Below, one piece after another: positions 11,781 through 21,858 of a stretch of 64,000 nucleotides of DNA. Source of the stretch: Limnoperna fortunei. Taxonomy: Eukaryota; Mollusca; Bivalvia; Mytilida; Modiolidae. Position 1 is the stretch's first letter. Every line of letters starts with the position of its first letter. The stretch is taken from contig OX104120.1 in assembly GCA_944474755.1 (NCBI GenBank), positions 26,256,242 through 26,320,241 of the forward strand. Direction: 5' to 3'. The notes beneath the pieces are model-generated. The model ran no database searches. It had not been told where the DNA came from and was given only the letters and a program-made list of their open reading frames with translations. The translations under genes and the position numbers were made by a program.

Positions 11781-12915
11781 ATCGCCGCCCAGGAGGGCGG
11801 CAATGATATATTTGTATTCACTTTCGTTGCTAACGATGGATAAAGGAGAAAATATTTCTAAGTACACTTAGTTACCATAAATGAACAGAAATTCACTACA
11901 AGAATGTCAATCATTTAACTTGAGTGAAAAAACACGATGATAGCTAAGTTTCGACTGCAAAAATGCTTGGGTAATATCAAAGTTTCATGTAATAATAAAT
12001 TTTGTTGGTATTCTATTTACGGAAGTTAATAATAGAGGGAGACCATTTTTATCCTGGTGCTGTATAATTCGGTGATAGTTCTATCGAAGAGCGTAGGTTT
12101 GAAAAATCGGAAACCAGAATAAAAGGCAATTTTGTTTAGACAATTCCAGAGTATGCCGCATTTGTAAGATTCAATATATAAATGTTGTGTCAATAATTTA
12201 ATTGAACAACTTAAATATTAGTTTTAATTCAAGTATATTTGTGATTTAATATATGACAAAAGATTACATGTGGGCAAATTTAGAAATCGGCAATTCAAAT
12301 TAGCCACAACAGCAGGACTGTACATAAAACCTTAAGGTGTAAAAAGTTAAAATGCCTTCTGTTTAGAAATTGCAAGTCTTTCTAAACGAATGTTCATTAG
12401 ATAGTCCTTAGAAATTGTGTGTTTTTAGTTCGATTGAAAATCTGAGATGTCTGCTACACAAGCTTTTATTTTATATAAAAACAACTTGACTGTGATTATT
12501 TATTCTTCTGGTCCTCTACACGTACAATTTTTTAATCCAATCTAAAAATTGAAATTATTTTCTCTAATTGCCATATTGTCGAGATGATATGTATTTTGCA
12601 TTTAAGCAAATGCAAACAGATAGAAAAACACATATTCAAGGTTCGAAACATTTGATTATACATAATACAGCCTCTAAGAAAAACACTATTGGGTCTAAAG
12701 TATATGCTGTTAATGTATAATTTGAACAAAATATTAACTTAAAGCTTTGACACATTACAATATAATTGCAAAGAACATAAAAATAACCTCTGTAACGTAG
12801 GTATAAACATGCTTTAAAATGCATCCTGTAAATTTTTTTTCAAATCATTTTGACAAACGCGTGCAGAATGCAGAACAAATCGGCGGCGAACTGATGCTTT
12901 GCATCAAAGGTTTTC
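11781..12915. mobile_element. Non-autonomous element, ATCGCCGCC/GGCGGCGA termini
   Basis: It starts with a hairpin, ATCGCCGCCCAGGAGGGCGG CAAT, and finishes near TCGGCGGCGAACTGATGCTT TGCATCA, where TGATGC/GCATCA forms a second hairpin. The interior is mostly single-copy in this window, with one degenerate monomer phrase at about 12300-12420. It lies within the U12 intron, about 100 bp before the branch site. Confidence 0.7.
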
Positions 12916-13019
12916 TTGTATAAGATTTCATATAATTGTCAGATTATTCAGTGTTCAAATAATTTTCCCTCATGTATCCAATTTCTCAGTCAGTCATTAT
13001 GAACCTTAACTTATCAAAG

Positions 13020-13330
13020 TGGTACAGGAAAAGCCTGCAGGGGAGGTTACCCATAATTTCATTCCAGGGGATGTGGTAGAAGTTTGTGAAGGGGAGTTAA
13101 TCCATCTCCAGGGTAAAGTCATCAGTATTGATGGTAACAAGGTAACAATGTTACCAAAACATGAAGATCTGAAGGATCCACTAGAGTTCCAGGCCAGTGA
13201 ACTCAGGAAACATTTTAAAATGGGTGACCATGTTAAAGTTATATCGGGAAAATTTGAAGGAGACACAGGGTTGATTGTCAGGGTGGAAGACAATATGGTA
13301 GTCCTGTTTTCTGATCTGACAATGCATGAG
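13020..13330 (+). CDS. SUPT5H: SUPT5H exon 8 of window (KOW2 and KOW3)
   Basis: The largest exon (311 bp, 103 whole codons after TG completes Leu). [20 protein letters not shown] starts one KOW, and [20 protein letters not shown] starts the next, followed by FSDLTMHE. The glycines and hydrophobic strands typical of KOW are present. Donor GTAAGA. Minus-strand reading frames across this exon are antisense shadows. Confidence 0.97.
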
Positions 13331-13499
13331 GTAAGACTTTTACTACTTAAGCTTGAGAATATTATTCTTTACAATTTTTTGATTAATTGAGTTTTTATTT
13401 AGTTCAATTGAGGTTTCAAGCGTTTATTATGGTCACTTATATTTTTCTGGAATTAGAATAGTTAATAAATTAACCTTTAAATAATCTTTACATATGTTA

Positions 13500-14005
13500 C
13501 AAGGTTTTTTCTGTCTATCTGTGGGATATTTTTACATATCAGGTGGACAGAGGCCTATTAAAGCTGGAGAAATTCCCTTAAAGGTCAAGATCACAGTAAA
13601 AAAATGTTGAAATTTGTACCAAAAAATATCCTGGACAATAACTCAGAAAGTTTGCATTTGATTTCAGTTAAACCATAGGATATTTTTTCATGTTAGGTGG
13701 ATCAGAAGCCTATTGATTTTGGGAGAATTCTGTCAAATTTGAAGGTCATATTTGCCAAAATATTTCAGAAATTTTTACAATCCGGACAATAAATAAAAAA
13801 GTGTGCATTGGATTTGAATTAAACTTAAGAATATTATTACATATCAGATTGGTAAGAAGCCTATTGGTGCTGGAAGAATTCCATCAAAGGTCGAGGTCAC
13901 CAGTCAACAAAAAGCATTAGAAATGTATAAAAAAAATATTTTTTTTTAAAATTTAAGCGGTGGTATCAGTGATCGCTAGATCAACTTTTTTAGTTGATTT
14001 ATTTT
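13500..14005 (+). mobile_element. Degenerate copy of the ATACCCCCGCTC-type element
   Basis: Three old monomers of about 160 bp (TACATATCAGGTGG ... GAAGCCTATTG ... GGTCAAGATCACAG) end in GGTATCAGTGATCGCTAGAT CAACTTTTTTAGTTGAT, the right end of the family seen at 20537-21460. The left end is not recognisable. Confidence 0.75.
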
Positions 14006-14254
14006 ATGATTGATATGTTATGTTTTGTAATACTTCTTTGATCAGCTTTTCCAGACTCCAGCCTTAAATGACAAGGTTTGCCATTTTTTCCTGTCAAAGT
14101 TTGGGGTTCTCACCAGGAACACCAGCTTCCTCTAACAATAAAAACTGGATATGTCTGATTTAGCATATGGCTGAAAGTGGTGTTACCTTACTATAAATCA
14201 AATATCTTATGTGACTGTAAAGTTATAAATAAATGACAATTCTTTTTTAAATAG

Positions 14255-14352
14255 CTGAAGGTATTACCCAAAGATTTGCAACTTTGTGCTGACATGGCAA
14301 CTGGAGTGGACTCCCTTGGACAGTTTCAGTTTGGGGATTTAGTCATGCTTGA
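14255..14352 (+). CDS. SUPT5H: SUPT5H exon 9 of window
   Basis: 32 codons, [20 protein letters not shown] then [12 protein letters not shown], plus GA of a split Asp codon. Acceptor AAATAG, donor GTAAGT. It closes KOW3 and opens the following KOW. Confidence 0.96.
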
Positions 14353-15577
14353 GTAAGTTCATTGATATGATTATTGCACACATTAAAAATTTTAGTTGTT
14401 GAAACAATGAAGACAATATATATTCAGTTGTAAGACTATGGCACCTATTTACCGACATCCCTTTGCAAAAAAAAAAGTACTGGTACAATGAATATAATGA
14501 ATTTAATAAATAATTTCATTCTTTAATATGCAGAAAATATTAATTAGATTAATTGTGCTTAATTTGTTAGTACACAAATAAAGACAGAAAGCAGAGTAGT
14601 TAATGTTAACATGGGGATCCAGTGATACTTGTAGGATTTTTTATGGTGAGTCCTGGACTCATGACTTTTGAAAGTGGTGAGTCCCACAAAATTTTCATGA
14701 GTCCCAAATATCGCAGATGAGTCCAGCTAAGTGCTTGCATACAACGGTTTTCTTTGATGACCGACCCATTAAATGTCTTTTTATAAAAAGATATAATATG
14801 GCTTGCAGAATGTTTATCCAATGCTATTTTATATTAGTAGTAGCTGAGTTTGGAAGTCTTTTGGAGTATGATTGATGTGCATTCATTACTTGAAACATGC
14901 TGATGTTTGCCCATTAAAGAGAGACTTTTGTCTTACCTTGATACAGATGCTGACATTGATATTTCTTCCAAACAACTCGTTACTCATCCACCCTCCCCCC
15001 TCCCCCCCTTTTTCAGATTAGAGTCTTTACCAGATTATCTTATTGATATATACAAAAATTAAAAGTTTATAAGATAACTAATTAATGTTCATGTTGAAGA
15101 TATCTTTGTACCTGTCAAGAATTCTTACTTTAAAAAAAACTTAATGAGTGCAACTGCAATGCAAGGTTCCGAACGTGTATTAAAATTTGAAACGAGTGTA
15201 TTTTCAACACTTAATTTTAACCATAAAGAGTGTCCATCAACACTGCACGTTTATTGTTTAATAAACATCTAAATTAAAGCATATTTGCCACCCCAGTGAT
15301 TGCTACCTGCTGAGAATCGGACGACAGGTAAATATCGATCGCCATTTGTAAGGGTACGTTAACACGAATCGGAGACGGAATTGACATGACAGAAATTCAT
15401 ACGCGTCTGACAACTGACACGGACGCGTACTGGGATGTTGAAAAGGCGACTCCAGGAATGAAAAGACTTGTACAATATGCATCTAGACGCGTTGCTAGGA
15501 TTGATAAGTTAGACAAAGTTTCTTAAAAAGCAAAAAAGCAATTAATATAATTTATTTAGTTGGTTATACATATTTTT
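14353..15577. other. SUPT5H intron 9, mostly unassigned
   Basis: No exon seen. 14620-14730 holds four GAGTCC-containing phrases (GTGAGTCCTGGACTCATGAC, GTGAGTCCC, ATGAGTCCC, ATGAGTCCAG). 15180-15540 is richer in CpG (GGACGCGTACTGGG, TAGACGCGTTGC) than its surroundings, with no identified origin. Confidence 0.45.
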
Positions 15578-15834
15578 ATACCCCCCGCAAACTAGTTTTG
15601 GGGGTATATAGGAATCACCCTGTCTGTCTATCCGTCTGTCCACATCCCTTGTAAGCGCTTCTCCTCCTTAACCGCTTGACAGATGTTGATGAAACTTTAC
15701 TTTGAAGGAAGAACATCGTATGTAGATGTGCATGAAGAATTTTCGTCCCTGTCGGATATTATTCAGGGGAGATAATTGGACTTGAAGCGAGGCGGGGGTA
15801 TCCCTTTGTGAGCTTGCTCACAGTCCACACTTGT
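15578..15834 (+). mobile_element. Short element, ATACCCCCC hairpin terminus, one monomer
   Basis: It starts ATACCCCCCGCAAACTAGTT TTGGGGGTAT (self-pairing), has one monomer core (CCTTAACCGCTTGACAGATG TTGATGAAACTTTAC), then GCGGGGGTATCCC and a terminal hairpin TGTGAGCTTGCTCACA before CCACACTTGTT. It ends about 95 bp upstream of exon 10. Confidence 0.85.
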
Positions 15835-15929
15835 TTAATTTAGTTTTTAATAAACTGCTCACTGGCCATTAAGAAATCATTCAATAACCAACATTTTCTA
15901 TTTCAATTTTTTGTACAATTGTATTGTAG

Positions 15930-15999
15930 TCAACAAACTGTTGGATGTATAGTAAGATTGGAGAAGGAAAACTTCCAAGTATTGAACATGCACAACAAG
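15930..15999 (+). CDS. SUPT5H: SUPT5H exon 10 of window; its 3' end is tandemly copied downstream
   Basis: 70 bp: T completes Asp, then QQTVGCIVRLEKENFQVLNM HNK. Acceptor TTGTAG, donor GTAAAA at 16000. The upstream copy is chosen as the real exon because it alone has an acceptor, encodes the conserved QQTVG start and is open. The last 54 bp plus 27 bp of intron recur three more times downstream (see the array at 15946-16271). Confidence 0.95.
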
Positions 16000-16271
16000 G
16001 TAAAAATAAGTCTAGTTTTAATGAGATGTATAGTATGATTGGAGAAGGAAAACTTCCAAGTATTGAACATGCACAACAAGGTAAAAATAAGTCTAGTTTA
16101 ATGAGATGTATAGTAAGGTTGGAGAATGAAAACTTCCAAGTATTGAACATGCACAACAAGGTAAAAATAAGTCTAGTTTAATGAGATGTATAGTAAGGTT
16201 GGAGAATGAAAACTTCCAAGTATTGAACATGCACAACAAGGTAAAAATAAGTCTAGTTTTAATGAGGTGTA
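15946..16271 (+). repeat. Tandem array of exon 10 3' end plus 5' splice site (81/80 bp, 4 copies)
   Basis: Each unit runs from TGTATAGT of exon 10 through ATGCACAACAAG, the donor GTAAAAATAAG and TCTAGTTTTAATGAGA. Intact donors start at 16000, 16081, 16161 and 16241. The copies have no acceptor. The first spacing is 81 bp (in frame), but copy 2 reads TGT ATA GTA TGA where the exon has AGA; later units have lost a T (80 bp), giving TAA. Use of any donor after the first would therefore add a stop. Confidence 0.95.
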
Positions 16272-16339
16272 GGTTATAAATGTGCACTTAATAAAAAAGG
16301 CATTACAACTTATAAAGCTACCTTTGTGAGGTTTATATA

Positions 16340-16925
16340 AAAGTGCTATTGCCATTATAGTCAATGTCCACCTCAGTAAACTTTTACATTTCAATCTTCT
16401 TCCCTTGGTCTCAGTCTGCACAATTGTAGAGTGCTCTCTACAGAGTTGTATGTTTTTATCTGATTTAAAATTCAAAAATCAAAATGGTTTCAATGGCAGG
16501 ACATCTAAACCTATGTGAATATTTTTTTTACAAAGGTTTCTTCTGTGAACTGATCAGGAAAAACCTTATTTTATGACAATGTTAACTGCATTGTCCTCTA
16601 CAGTGTATATATTTTTTCACTTGGATTGAAATTTTAACAATGCCATTTTAGAGGATTAGATACACAGCTGATTGAATTGATTAATTGATTGGATGTTTGC
16701 TTTACGTCCAGCAAGCAGTATTTCAGCTATATTCAGGAAGGTATCTTATTGAAGCCATACTGTGTATAAATGTTGATTTGATGGTCCCCAATAAAGTTTG
16801 TTTTTTAGTCTAAAATCAAAATGGACACTACCTCAGAATGTACTATAAGATGGGCTCTTTGTTCCAATTCCTTTTTCAATGTCTATGTAAATCAAATGAG
16901 CAATAATGGTTCTTGAGAGCTGTAG
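16340..16925 (+). mobile_element. Old AGCTCACC-type copy with a nested SINE tail
   Basis: Phrases such as CATTTCAATCTTCTTCCCTT, AAAATCAAAATGGTTTC and TGGTCCCCAATAAAGTTTG echo the 7219-8670 element, and the end ATGAGCAATAATGGTTCTTG AGAGC matches its right terminus with several changes. A SINE-type fragment sits inside. Confidence 0.6.
16672..16742 (-). mobile_element. SINE tail fragment
   Basis: GATGTTTGCTTTACGTCCAG CAAGCAGTATTTCAGCTATA TTCAGG matches, reversed, the 3' body of the tRNA-derived SINEs elsewhere in the window. Confidence 0.6.
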
Positions 16926-17663
16926 TTGGGAATCTACAATTTTTTTAACTGACTTGCATAACTACCTTTAATGTGGTCAGTATGATCATCGACATTAACA
17001 TTTACCAGCAACATGTCACAAGTGATCAGTGATATTAAGAGTTTGCAAGTTTCCACTCTAGTCAAACTACTAGTCAATGCTACGATTTCACAAAATCTTT
17101 TATGCTTTGATTAGTAACCACTGGTAGTTTGTCGGTATGTAATTATGCATGTACTAATATAATTATTGTGTGTAACAAATATAATTTTGCATACTGCATT
17201 TGATTCATCTTAATTGCATAACCAATATGTCACAAAAAAATGACCAAAAAAAACAAAAATGCAATAAAAATAAACACTTCCTCTATGTACTTATCAAGTT
17301 TACACTTTAGTTTTTGAATGAAAAGCTGTGTTTACCATTAAAAGATTCAGGTGACTCTTTTCTATTATCTTCATGTTTGTAAAATCAATTAATACATAGA
17401 GGAAGCTTGTACAAACATGTTTTGATAATTCTAATGCAAGACTGTTATAACCTTGTCTGGATAATTTTATGCAATGAACAGGAATTTCTTAATATTTTAA
17501 ATGCAATTGATAGAAATTTTTAACATGGAGAGTATAGAAAATGGTTTGGTGTTATAAAGCCTTATGCAATTAAGAGAAATATACAATTAAAAGTTATGTA
17601 ATCAGGTGGAATGGACTATGTTTAACATAAAACAAATTTGGTTAAAAAATTACAGACAGGATA
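16926..17663. other. SUPT5H intron 10, middle, no recognised features
   Basis: AT-rich sequence with no reading frame, repeat or hairpin that I can support. Confidence 0.5.
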
Positions 17664-17880
17664 AGTTTTATCAGCTTTTGGATGCTGTACTAAACAGGAT
17701 AATCAATTTGGCTTCGTGAATGTATAAAATATAATAACTCCTGCTGAAACACATCGAGATTCAACAAGTTTAACCAGCTTTTGGACTCTATACTAAACAG
17801 GACAATCAATTGGGCATTGTGAATATTAAAAATATAATCACTCCTGTTGAAACTCCTCCAGATTCAACAAGTTCAGCACA
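17664..17880 (+). repeat. About 105-bp direct duplication
   Basis: TTTATCAGCTTTTGGATGCT GTACTAAACAGGATAATCAA recurs as TTTAACCAGCTTTTGGACTC TATACTAAACAGGACAATCA, each followed by TATAATAACTCCTG/TATAATCACTCCTG. About 85 per cent alike by eye. Confidence 0.8.
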
Positions 17881-17969
17881 CTTCTTAAATCTGATGTATT
17901 TTGTTGCACTTGTGGTCTTATTTTCAATATTCTCTCTGCACAATTTATTATCTTATAAGTAATTTGTAG

Positions 17970-18095
17970 GTTGTGAATGTAAAACCAGCTGCCATAACAC
18001 GTAAAAAAGATACAAAGAATGCTGTTGCCTTGGATTCAGAGAACAACAATGTCCAGGTCAAAGACATCGTCAAAGTTATCGATGGACCCCATTCG
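17970..18095 (+). CDS. SUPT5H: SUPT5H exon 11 of window (KOW)
   Basis: 42 codons, [20 protein letters not shown] through [15 protein letters not shown]. Acceptor TTTGTAG, donor GTATAT. The [13 protein letters not shown] signature, completed in the next exon, is the strongly conserved KOW beside the polymerase RNA exit path in known structures. Confidence 0.97.
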
Positions 18096-18379
18096 GTATA
18101 TTTATTTGTATTTCTGTATGTATGAATCGCTTTACTTGCAAACAAACAGGTAAAAAGTATGGTTGGAAATAGTTCCAATTATCAAAATATTTATTGTCCA
18201 GATATACACTGGAAATATATTGCTTTAAATAATATTGTAGTTACATATATGCTTCTTGATGACCTGGAATTACCCTAACTAAGCATGACATTGTTTTGTA
18301 AAATATTTATTTTACTTTACCAATATTAGTGTAATTTATTTGATATATCTAATTGTTTCTCATCTTTCAAATCAGACGT

Positions 18380-18420
18380 CCTGAAGATAGCTAAAATATT
18401 GCTTGCTGGATGTTAAACAA
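18380..18420 (+). mobile_element. SINE tail fragment
   Basis: CCTGAAGATAGCTAAAATAT TGCTTGCTGGATGTTAAAC is the plus-strand form of the same SINE tail found at 16672 and 59420. Confidence 0.55.
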
Positions 18421-18597
18421 CATCACCGGGTTTCTGCAAAAATTAATTTCATTTACATTGATGAACTCACTTGTAGTAAAAGCTTATGGTTGCATTAAAT
18501 TATGTTCTGTGTAATGATTACACACTTTTTTGGAGAAGCAAGATGAGATAACTAAACCATTTTGTTTTTTCTTTACACCATTTTGTTTTTTCTTCAG

Positions 18598-18723
18598 GGT
18601 AGGTCAGGAGAAATAAAGCACTTGTACAGGAGCTTTGCTTTCCTTATGTCCAGAATGATGACCGATAATGGTGGTTATTTTGTCTGTAGAACCAGACATT
18701 TGGTTTTAGCTGGTGGTGCAAAG
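18598..18723 (+). CDS. SUPT5H: SUPT5H exon 12 of window (KOW)
   Basis: 42 codons, [20 protein letters not shown] through [13 protein letters not shown]. Donor GTATGA. The acceptor tract is itself a short direct duplication (CCATTTTGTTTTTTCTT twice, 18560-18597). Confidence 0.97.
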
Positions 18724-19644
18724 GTATGATTTTAATTGCAAAGTCTATGTAATAAATAGGATGTGATTTTGAATATACAGTAGTGTTAGAAGAGATAATA
18801 TTTTGTGGTATTAACAGTGATTTTTGCAAGATGTTTATTCTTGTACATTGTGTTATGGATAAATGGTTTAAGTGTTAAGGTATCAGGACGTCAATTGACT
18901 ACGATCATAGCTGGTGTCCCATATATCCAATGATTGTTATAGAGCAGACGTTGGTAATGTTCAGCAAACGTTGGAAATAATATTTGAGTAACAAACTGTT
19001 TTTACTCAACACTGTTAGTGACTTAAAGTAAATCAATATATTTAATTTGTATCATTAATTAGCAATATATTGATTAAATAAAGCTGTATTTCTTAGTCAA
19101 AAATTAAATTAAACGGTAACTTCAATTATTGGTCGGATACCTTAATATTAGTAATATTTTTGGCATCTGTGATAATGCCTTGTTTGTTGGTTGGGTTGGA
19201 CTTCGTCGTGTAGACATAAATACTTATCAAGTTTAGTTATACAACATTTGTAATTTCCAACTTATGCCTCAAAATTAAGTGCAAAGAAGGTTTTTTAATG
19301 GTAAACAAGCATAAACTAATATATATACATTAAACTTGCATCAAATTGAAGCTGTAGAAAAATAATATACATTCAATGTTTACAAGAATTACATGGAAAA
19401 AAAATTTAATACAAAAATGTGTTTTGAGAAGATGAGAGTTGTTATGCTGTATTATGTGTAGCTGTCTTGATTACAGGTATTATGTGTATTGCTGGTTTTA
19501 CATACACAGGTGAATAATTTGCATTTCTTATTTAAACATCATAGATAACTTGTGCATACTGTTATTGAAATATACAACTGATCAGAAATGAATCTGTTAT
19601 GGAACTTATACATTGAAATAATAACAGTGTTTATTTGTTTGCAG
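18724..19644. other. SUPT5H intron 12, no recognised features
   Basis: AT-rich; no repeat family or conserved frame is recognised. GTATTATGTGTA occurs twice near 19450-19490. Confidence 0.5.
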
Positions 19645-19849
19645 CAAAACACTTCTGGACTGAGTGTAACAGGATTTTCTCCCATGTCTCCACGCCTGGC
19701 TAGTCCTGCCCACCCGGCCAGTGGTGGTGGAGGTGTGGCAGGTGGTGGTGGTGGTGGGGGTGGAGGTGGTAGAGGTAGAGGTGGCCTCAGCAAGAGGGAC
19801 AAAGAATTGATTGGACAGACAGTGAGAATTATTCAGGGACCATTTAAAG
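19645..19849 (+). CDS. SUPT5H: SUPT5H exon 13 of window (Gly/RGG linker, start of next KOW)
   Basis: 68 codons plus one base. [20 protein letters not shown] is followed by a glycine run ending RGRGG, then [19 protein letters not shown]. The Gly run is encoded by near-pure GGT repeats (about 19723-19785), so its length is likely polymorphic. Vertebrate Spt5 has a Gly/Arg-rich linker here too. Acceptor TTTGCAG, donor GTATAG. Confidence 0.95.
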
Positions 19850-19866
19850 GTATAGTTTCACATTTT

Positions 19867-20065
19867 GGGCCTTAGTGGCCGAGTGGTTAAAGTAGTTAGT
19901 CTCCTATTGATCACATGCCTGTCAACACTTGAGATTGTTGGTTTAAGTCTCTCTAAGGGCAAATTGACTTCAGTCTTAGTTGATAAGGATTGCCAGTTTT
20001 CCAACTCTAGGTCTAGAGTTTTCACATTCTTTTTCCCACAATAAAAACATTTGACTTGTTAATTT
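19867..20065 (+). mobile_element. tRNA-derived SINE
   Basis: The head GGGCCTTAGTGGCCGAGTGG TTAAAGTAGTTAGTC carries a Leu/Ser-type A box, and TTGGTTTAAGTCTC an altered B box; the body GATAAGGATTGCCAGTTTTC C and CCCACAATAAAAAC is shared with copies at 30822 and 62183. It begins 18 bp after the exon 13 donor. It is a retroposon, not a tRNA gene: no acceptor stem closes. Confidence 0.85.
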
Positions 20066-20536
20066 ATTGTCATGGAAGAGTGTGTAGAATTCAGTGGGTT
20101 TAATGGTACTATAAATTCTAATAATAGATGAAGTAAATTTATTGTTAATGGACACCATTAAAGGAGCATTATTTTTATGTAAGCTTTTTGGGGCTGTTCC
20201 ACAAATTCTATGCTTTAACCCCAAAAGGGATGTTTTATTAAACCCCACCACCCACAGAAATAAATTAGTTCACATTACATACATTTATTCAAAATTTGCA
20301 CATATTACCATATCAGCAACATAGTAATTAATAAATGTGTACAGTGACATATTGAGAACAGCAGTCAACAAAACTTGTCAGTTACAAAACCCAAACGGTA
20401 CGCTAGAGTAATGTTAAAAATATGTTTGAATACACTTTATACTGGTTTAAAGTGTGCTTTAAAAAAATTCTCATATATTGAGCAATATTTAATACATTGT
20501 TCTTTAAAGGGAGATTTTCAAACTCTGCTATTAATT
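20066..20536. other. SUPT5H intron 13, middle, no recognised features
   Basis: Short overlapping frames on both strands, nothing recognised. Confidence 0.45.
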
Positions 20537-21460
20537 ATACCCCCGCTCGACAGAGTCGGGGGTATATAGTGGTCCTCATGTCCGTCCGTCCGTCCATCCG
20601 TCCGTCGGTCCACATTTGGTTTCCGGATGATAATTCAAAAAGTTTACATCCGATTTGAATGAAACTTTGGGATATTGTTATATATCAGGTTGGTAAGAAG
20701 CCTATCGATTTTGAGGGAAATCCGTCAAATTTCAAGGTCACAGTCCACGAATAACGTTAGAAATTTTGACAAAAAAGTTGTTTCCGGACAATAACTCAAA
20801 AAGTTTACATCCGATTTGAATGAAACTTTGGGATATTGTCATATATCAGGTTGGTAAGAAGCCTATCGATTTTGGGGGAAATCCGTCAAATTTCAAGGTC
20901 ACAGTCCACGAAAAACGTTAAAAATTTTAACATAAAAGTTGTTTCCGGACAATAACTCAAAAAGTTTACATCCGATTTGAATGAAACTTTGGGATATTGT
21001 TATATATCAGGTTGGTAAGAAGCCTATCGATTTTGGGGGAAATCCGTCAAATTTCAAGGTCACAGTCCACGAAAAACGTTAGAAATTTTAACAAAAAAGT
21101 TGTTTCCGGACAATAACTCAAAAAGTTTACATCAGATTTGAATGAAACTTTGGGATATTGTCATATATCAAGTTGGTAAGAAGCATATCGATTTGGGGGG
21201 AAATCCGTCAAATTTCAAGGTCACAGTCCACGAAAAACGTTAGAAATTTTAACATAAAAGTTGTTTCCGGACAATAACTCTAAAAGTTTGCATCCGATTT
21301 GAATGAAACTTTGGCATATTGTTATATATCAGGTTGGTAAAAAGCCTTTTGATTTTGGGGGAAATCCATCAAATTTTAAGGTCGCAGTCCACGAAAAACT
21401 TAAGAAATTTTCACAAAAGCGGGGGTATCAGCGATCGCTAGATTGACTTTGTCTAGTTTT
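20537..21460 (+). mobile_element. Tandem-repeat element, ATACCCCCGCTC type, 161-bp monomers
   Basis: It begins with the hairpin ATACCCCCGCTCGACAGAGT CGGGGGTAT, then CCGT microsatellite, then about five monomers with a 161-bp period (ACATCCGATTTGAATGAAAC ... TATATATCAGGTTGGTAAGA ... TTTCAAGGTCACAGTCCACG), and ends GCGGGGGTATCAGCGATCGC TAGATTGACTTTGTCTAG. Its right end is about 25 bp from the exon 14 acceptor. Confidence 0.9.
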
Positions 21461-21485
21461 TTATGCAGGTGCCATTTTTTTGCAG

Positions 21486-21591
21486 GTTATATTGGTATTG
21501 TAAAGGATGCCACAGAATCTACAGCCAGAGTAGAACTACATTCAAGCTGTAAAACAATATCTGTAGACAAAAACAGATTGACATCTCTCAC
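21486..21591 (+). CDS. SUPT5H: SUPT5H exon 14 of window (KOW); its 3' end is tandemly copied downstream
   Basis: GT completes Gly, then [20 protein letters not shown] and [14 protein letters not shown], ending AC|GTATGT. This closes the KOW begun in exon 13. The repeat element at 20537-21460 stops only about 25 bp before the acceptor. The last 33 bp of the exon with the donor and start of the intron is amplified at 21559-21858. Confidence 0.95.
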
Positions 21592-21858
21592 GTATGTATA
21601 TTATCTGTGGATAAGAACAGATTGACATCTCTCACGTATGTATATTATCTGTAGACAAAAACAGATTGACATCTCTCACGTATGTATATTATCTGTAGAC
21701 AAAAACAGATTGACATCTCTCACGTATGTATATTATCTGTGGATAAGAACAGATTGACATCTCTCACATACATGTATTATCTGTGGATAAGAACAGATTG
21801 ACATCTCTCACATATGTGTATTATCTGTGGATAAGAACAGATCGACATCTCTCACGTA
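21559..21858 (+). repeat. Tandem array of exon 14 3' end plus 5' splice site (44 bp, about 7 copies)
   Basis: Unit: ATCTGTAGACAAAAACAGAT, then TGACATCTCTCAC, then GTATGTATATT. Copy 1 is the real exon end. Donor GTATGT is intact at 21592, 21636, 21680 and 21724, mutated in copies 5 and 6 (ATACAT, ATATGT), and interrupted by a MITE in copy 7. As 44 is not a multiple of 3, and reading through from exon 14 meets TGA at 21623-21625, before donor 2, only the first donor gives full-length protein. Confidence 0.95.

Larger units (their letters stand above)
11049..13019 (+). other. U12-type intron (SUPT5H intron 7)
   Basis: Donor GTATCCTT (11049-11056), branch-site match CCTTAAC (13004-13010) and acceptor AAG ending at 13019. 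The branch adenosine lies about 10-11 nt before the AG, the short spacing expected of U12 introns. There is no polypyrimidine tract before this AG, unlike the other introns of the gene. The intron carries a repeat element at 11781-12915. Confidence 0.88.

Noticed and set aside
13006..13293. Minus-strand frame of 95 codons
   Set aside because: Antisense shadow of SUPT5H exon 8.
19539..19802. Minus-strand proline-rich frame
   Set aside because: Antisense of the GGT/glycine tract of SUPT5H exon 13.
19867..19950. Possible tRNA gene (Leu/Ser-like A box)
   Set aside because: The stems do not close, the B box is altered, and the sequence continues into a SINE body shared with other copies.
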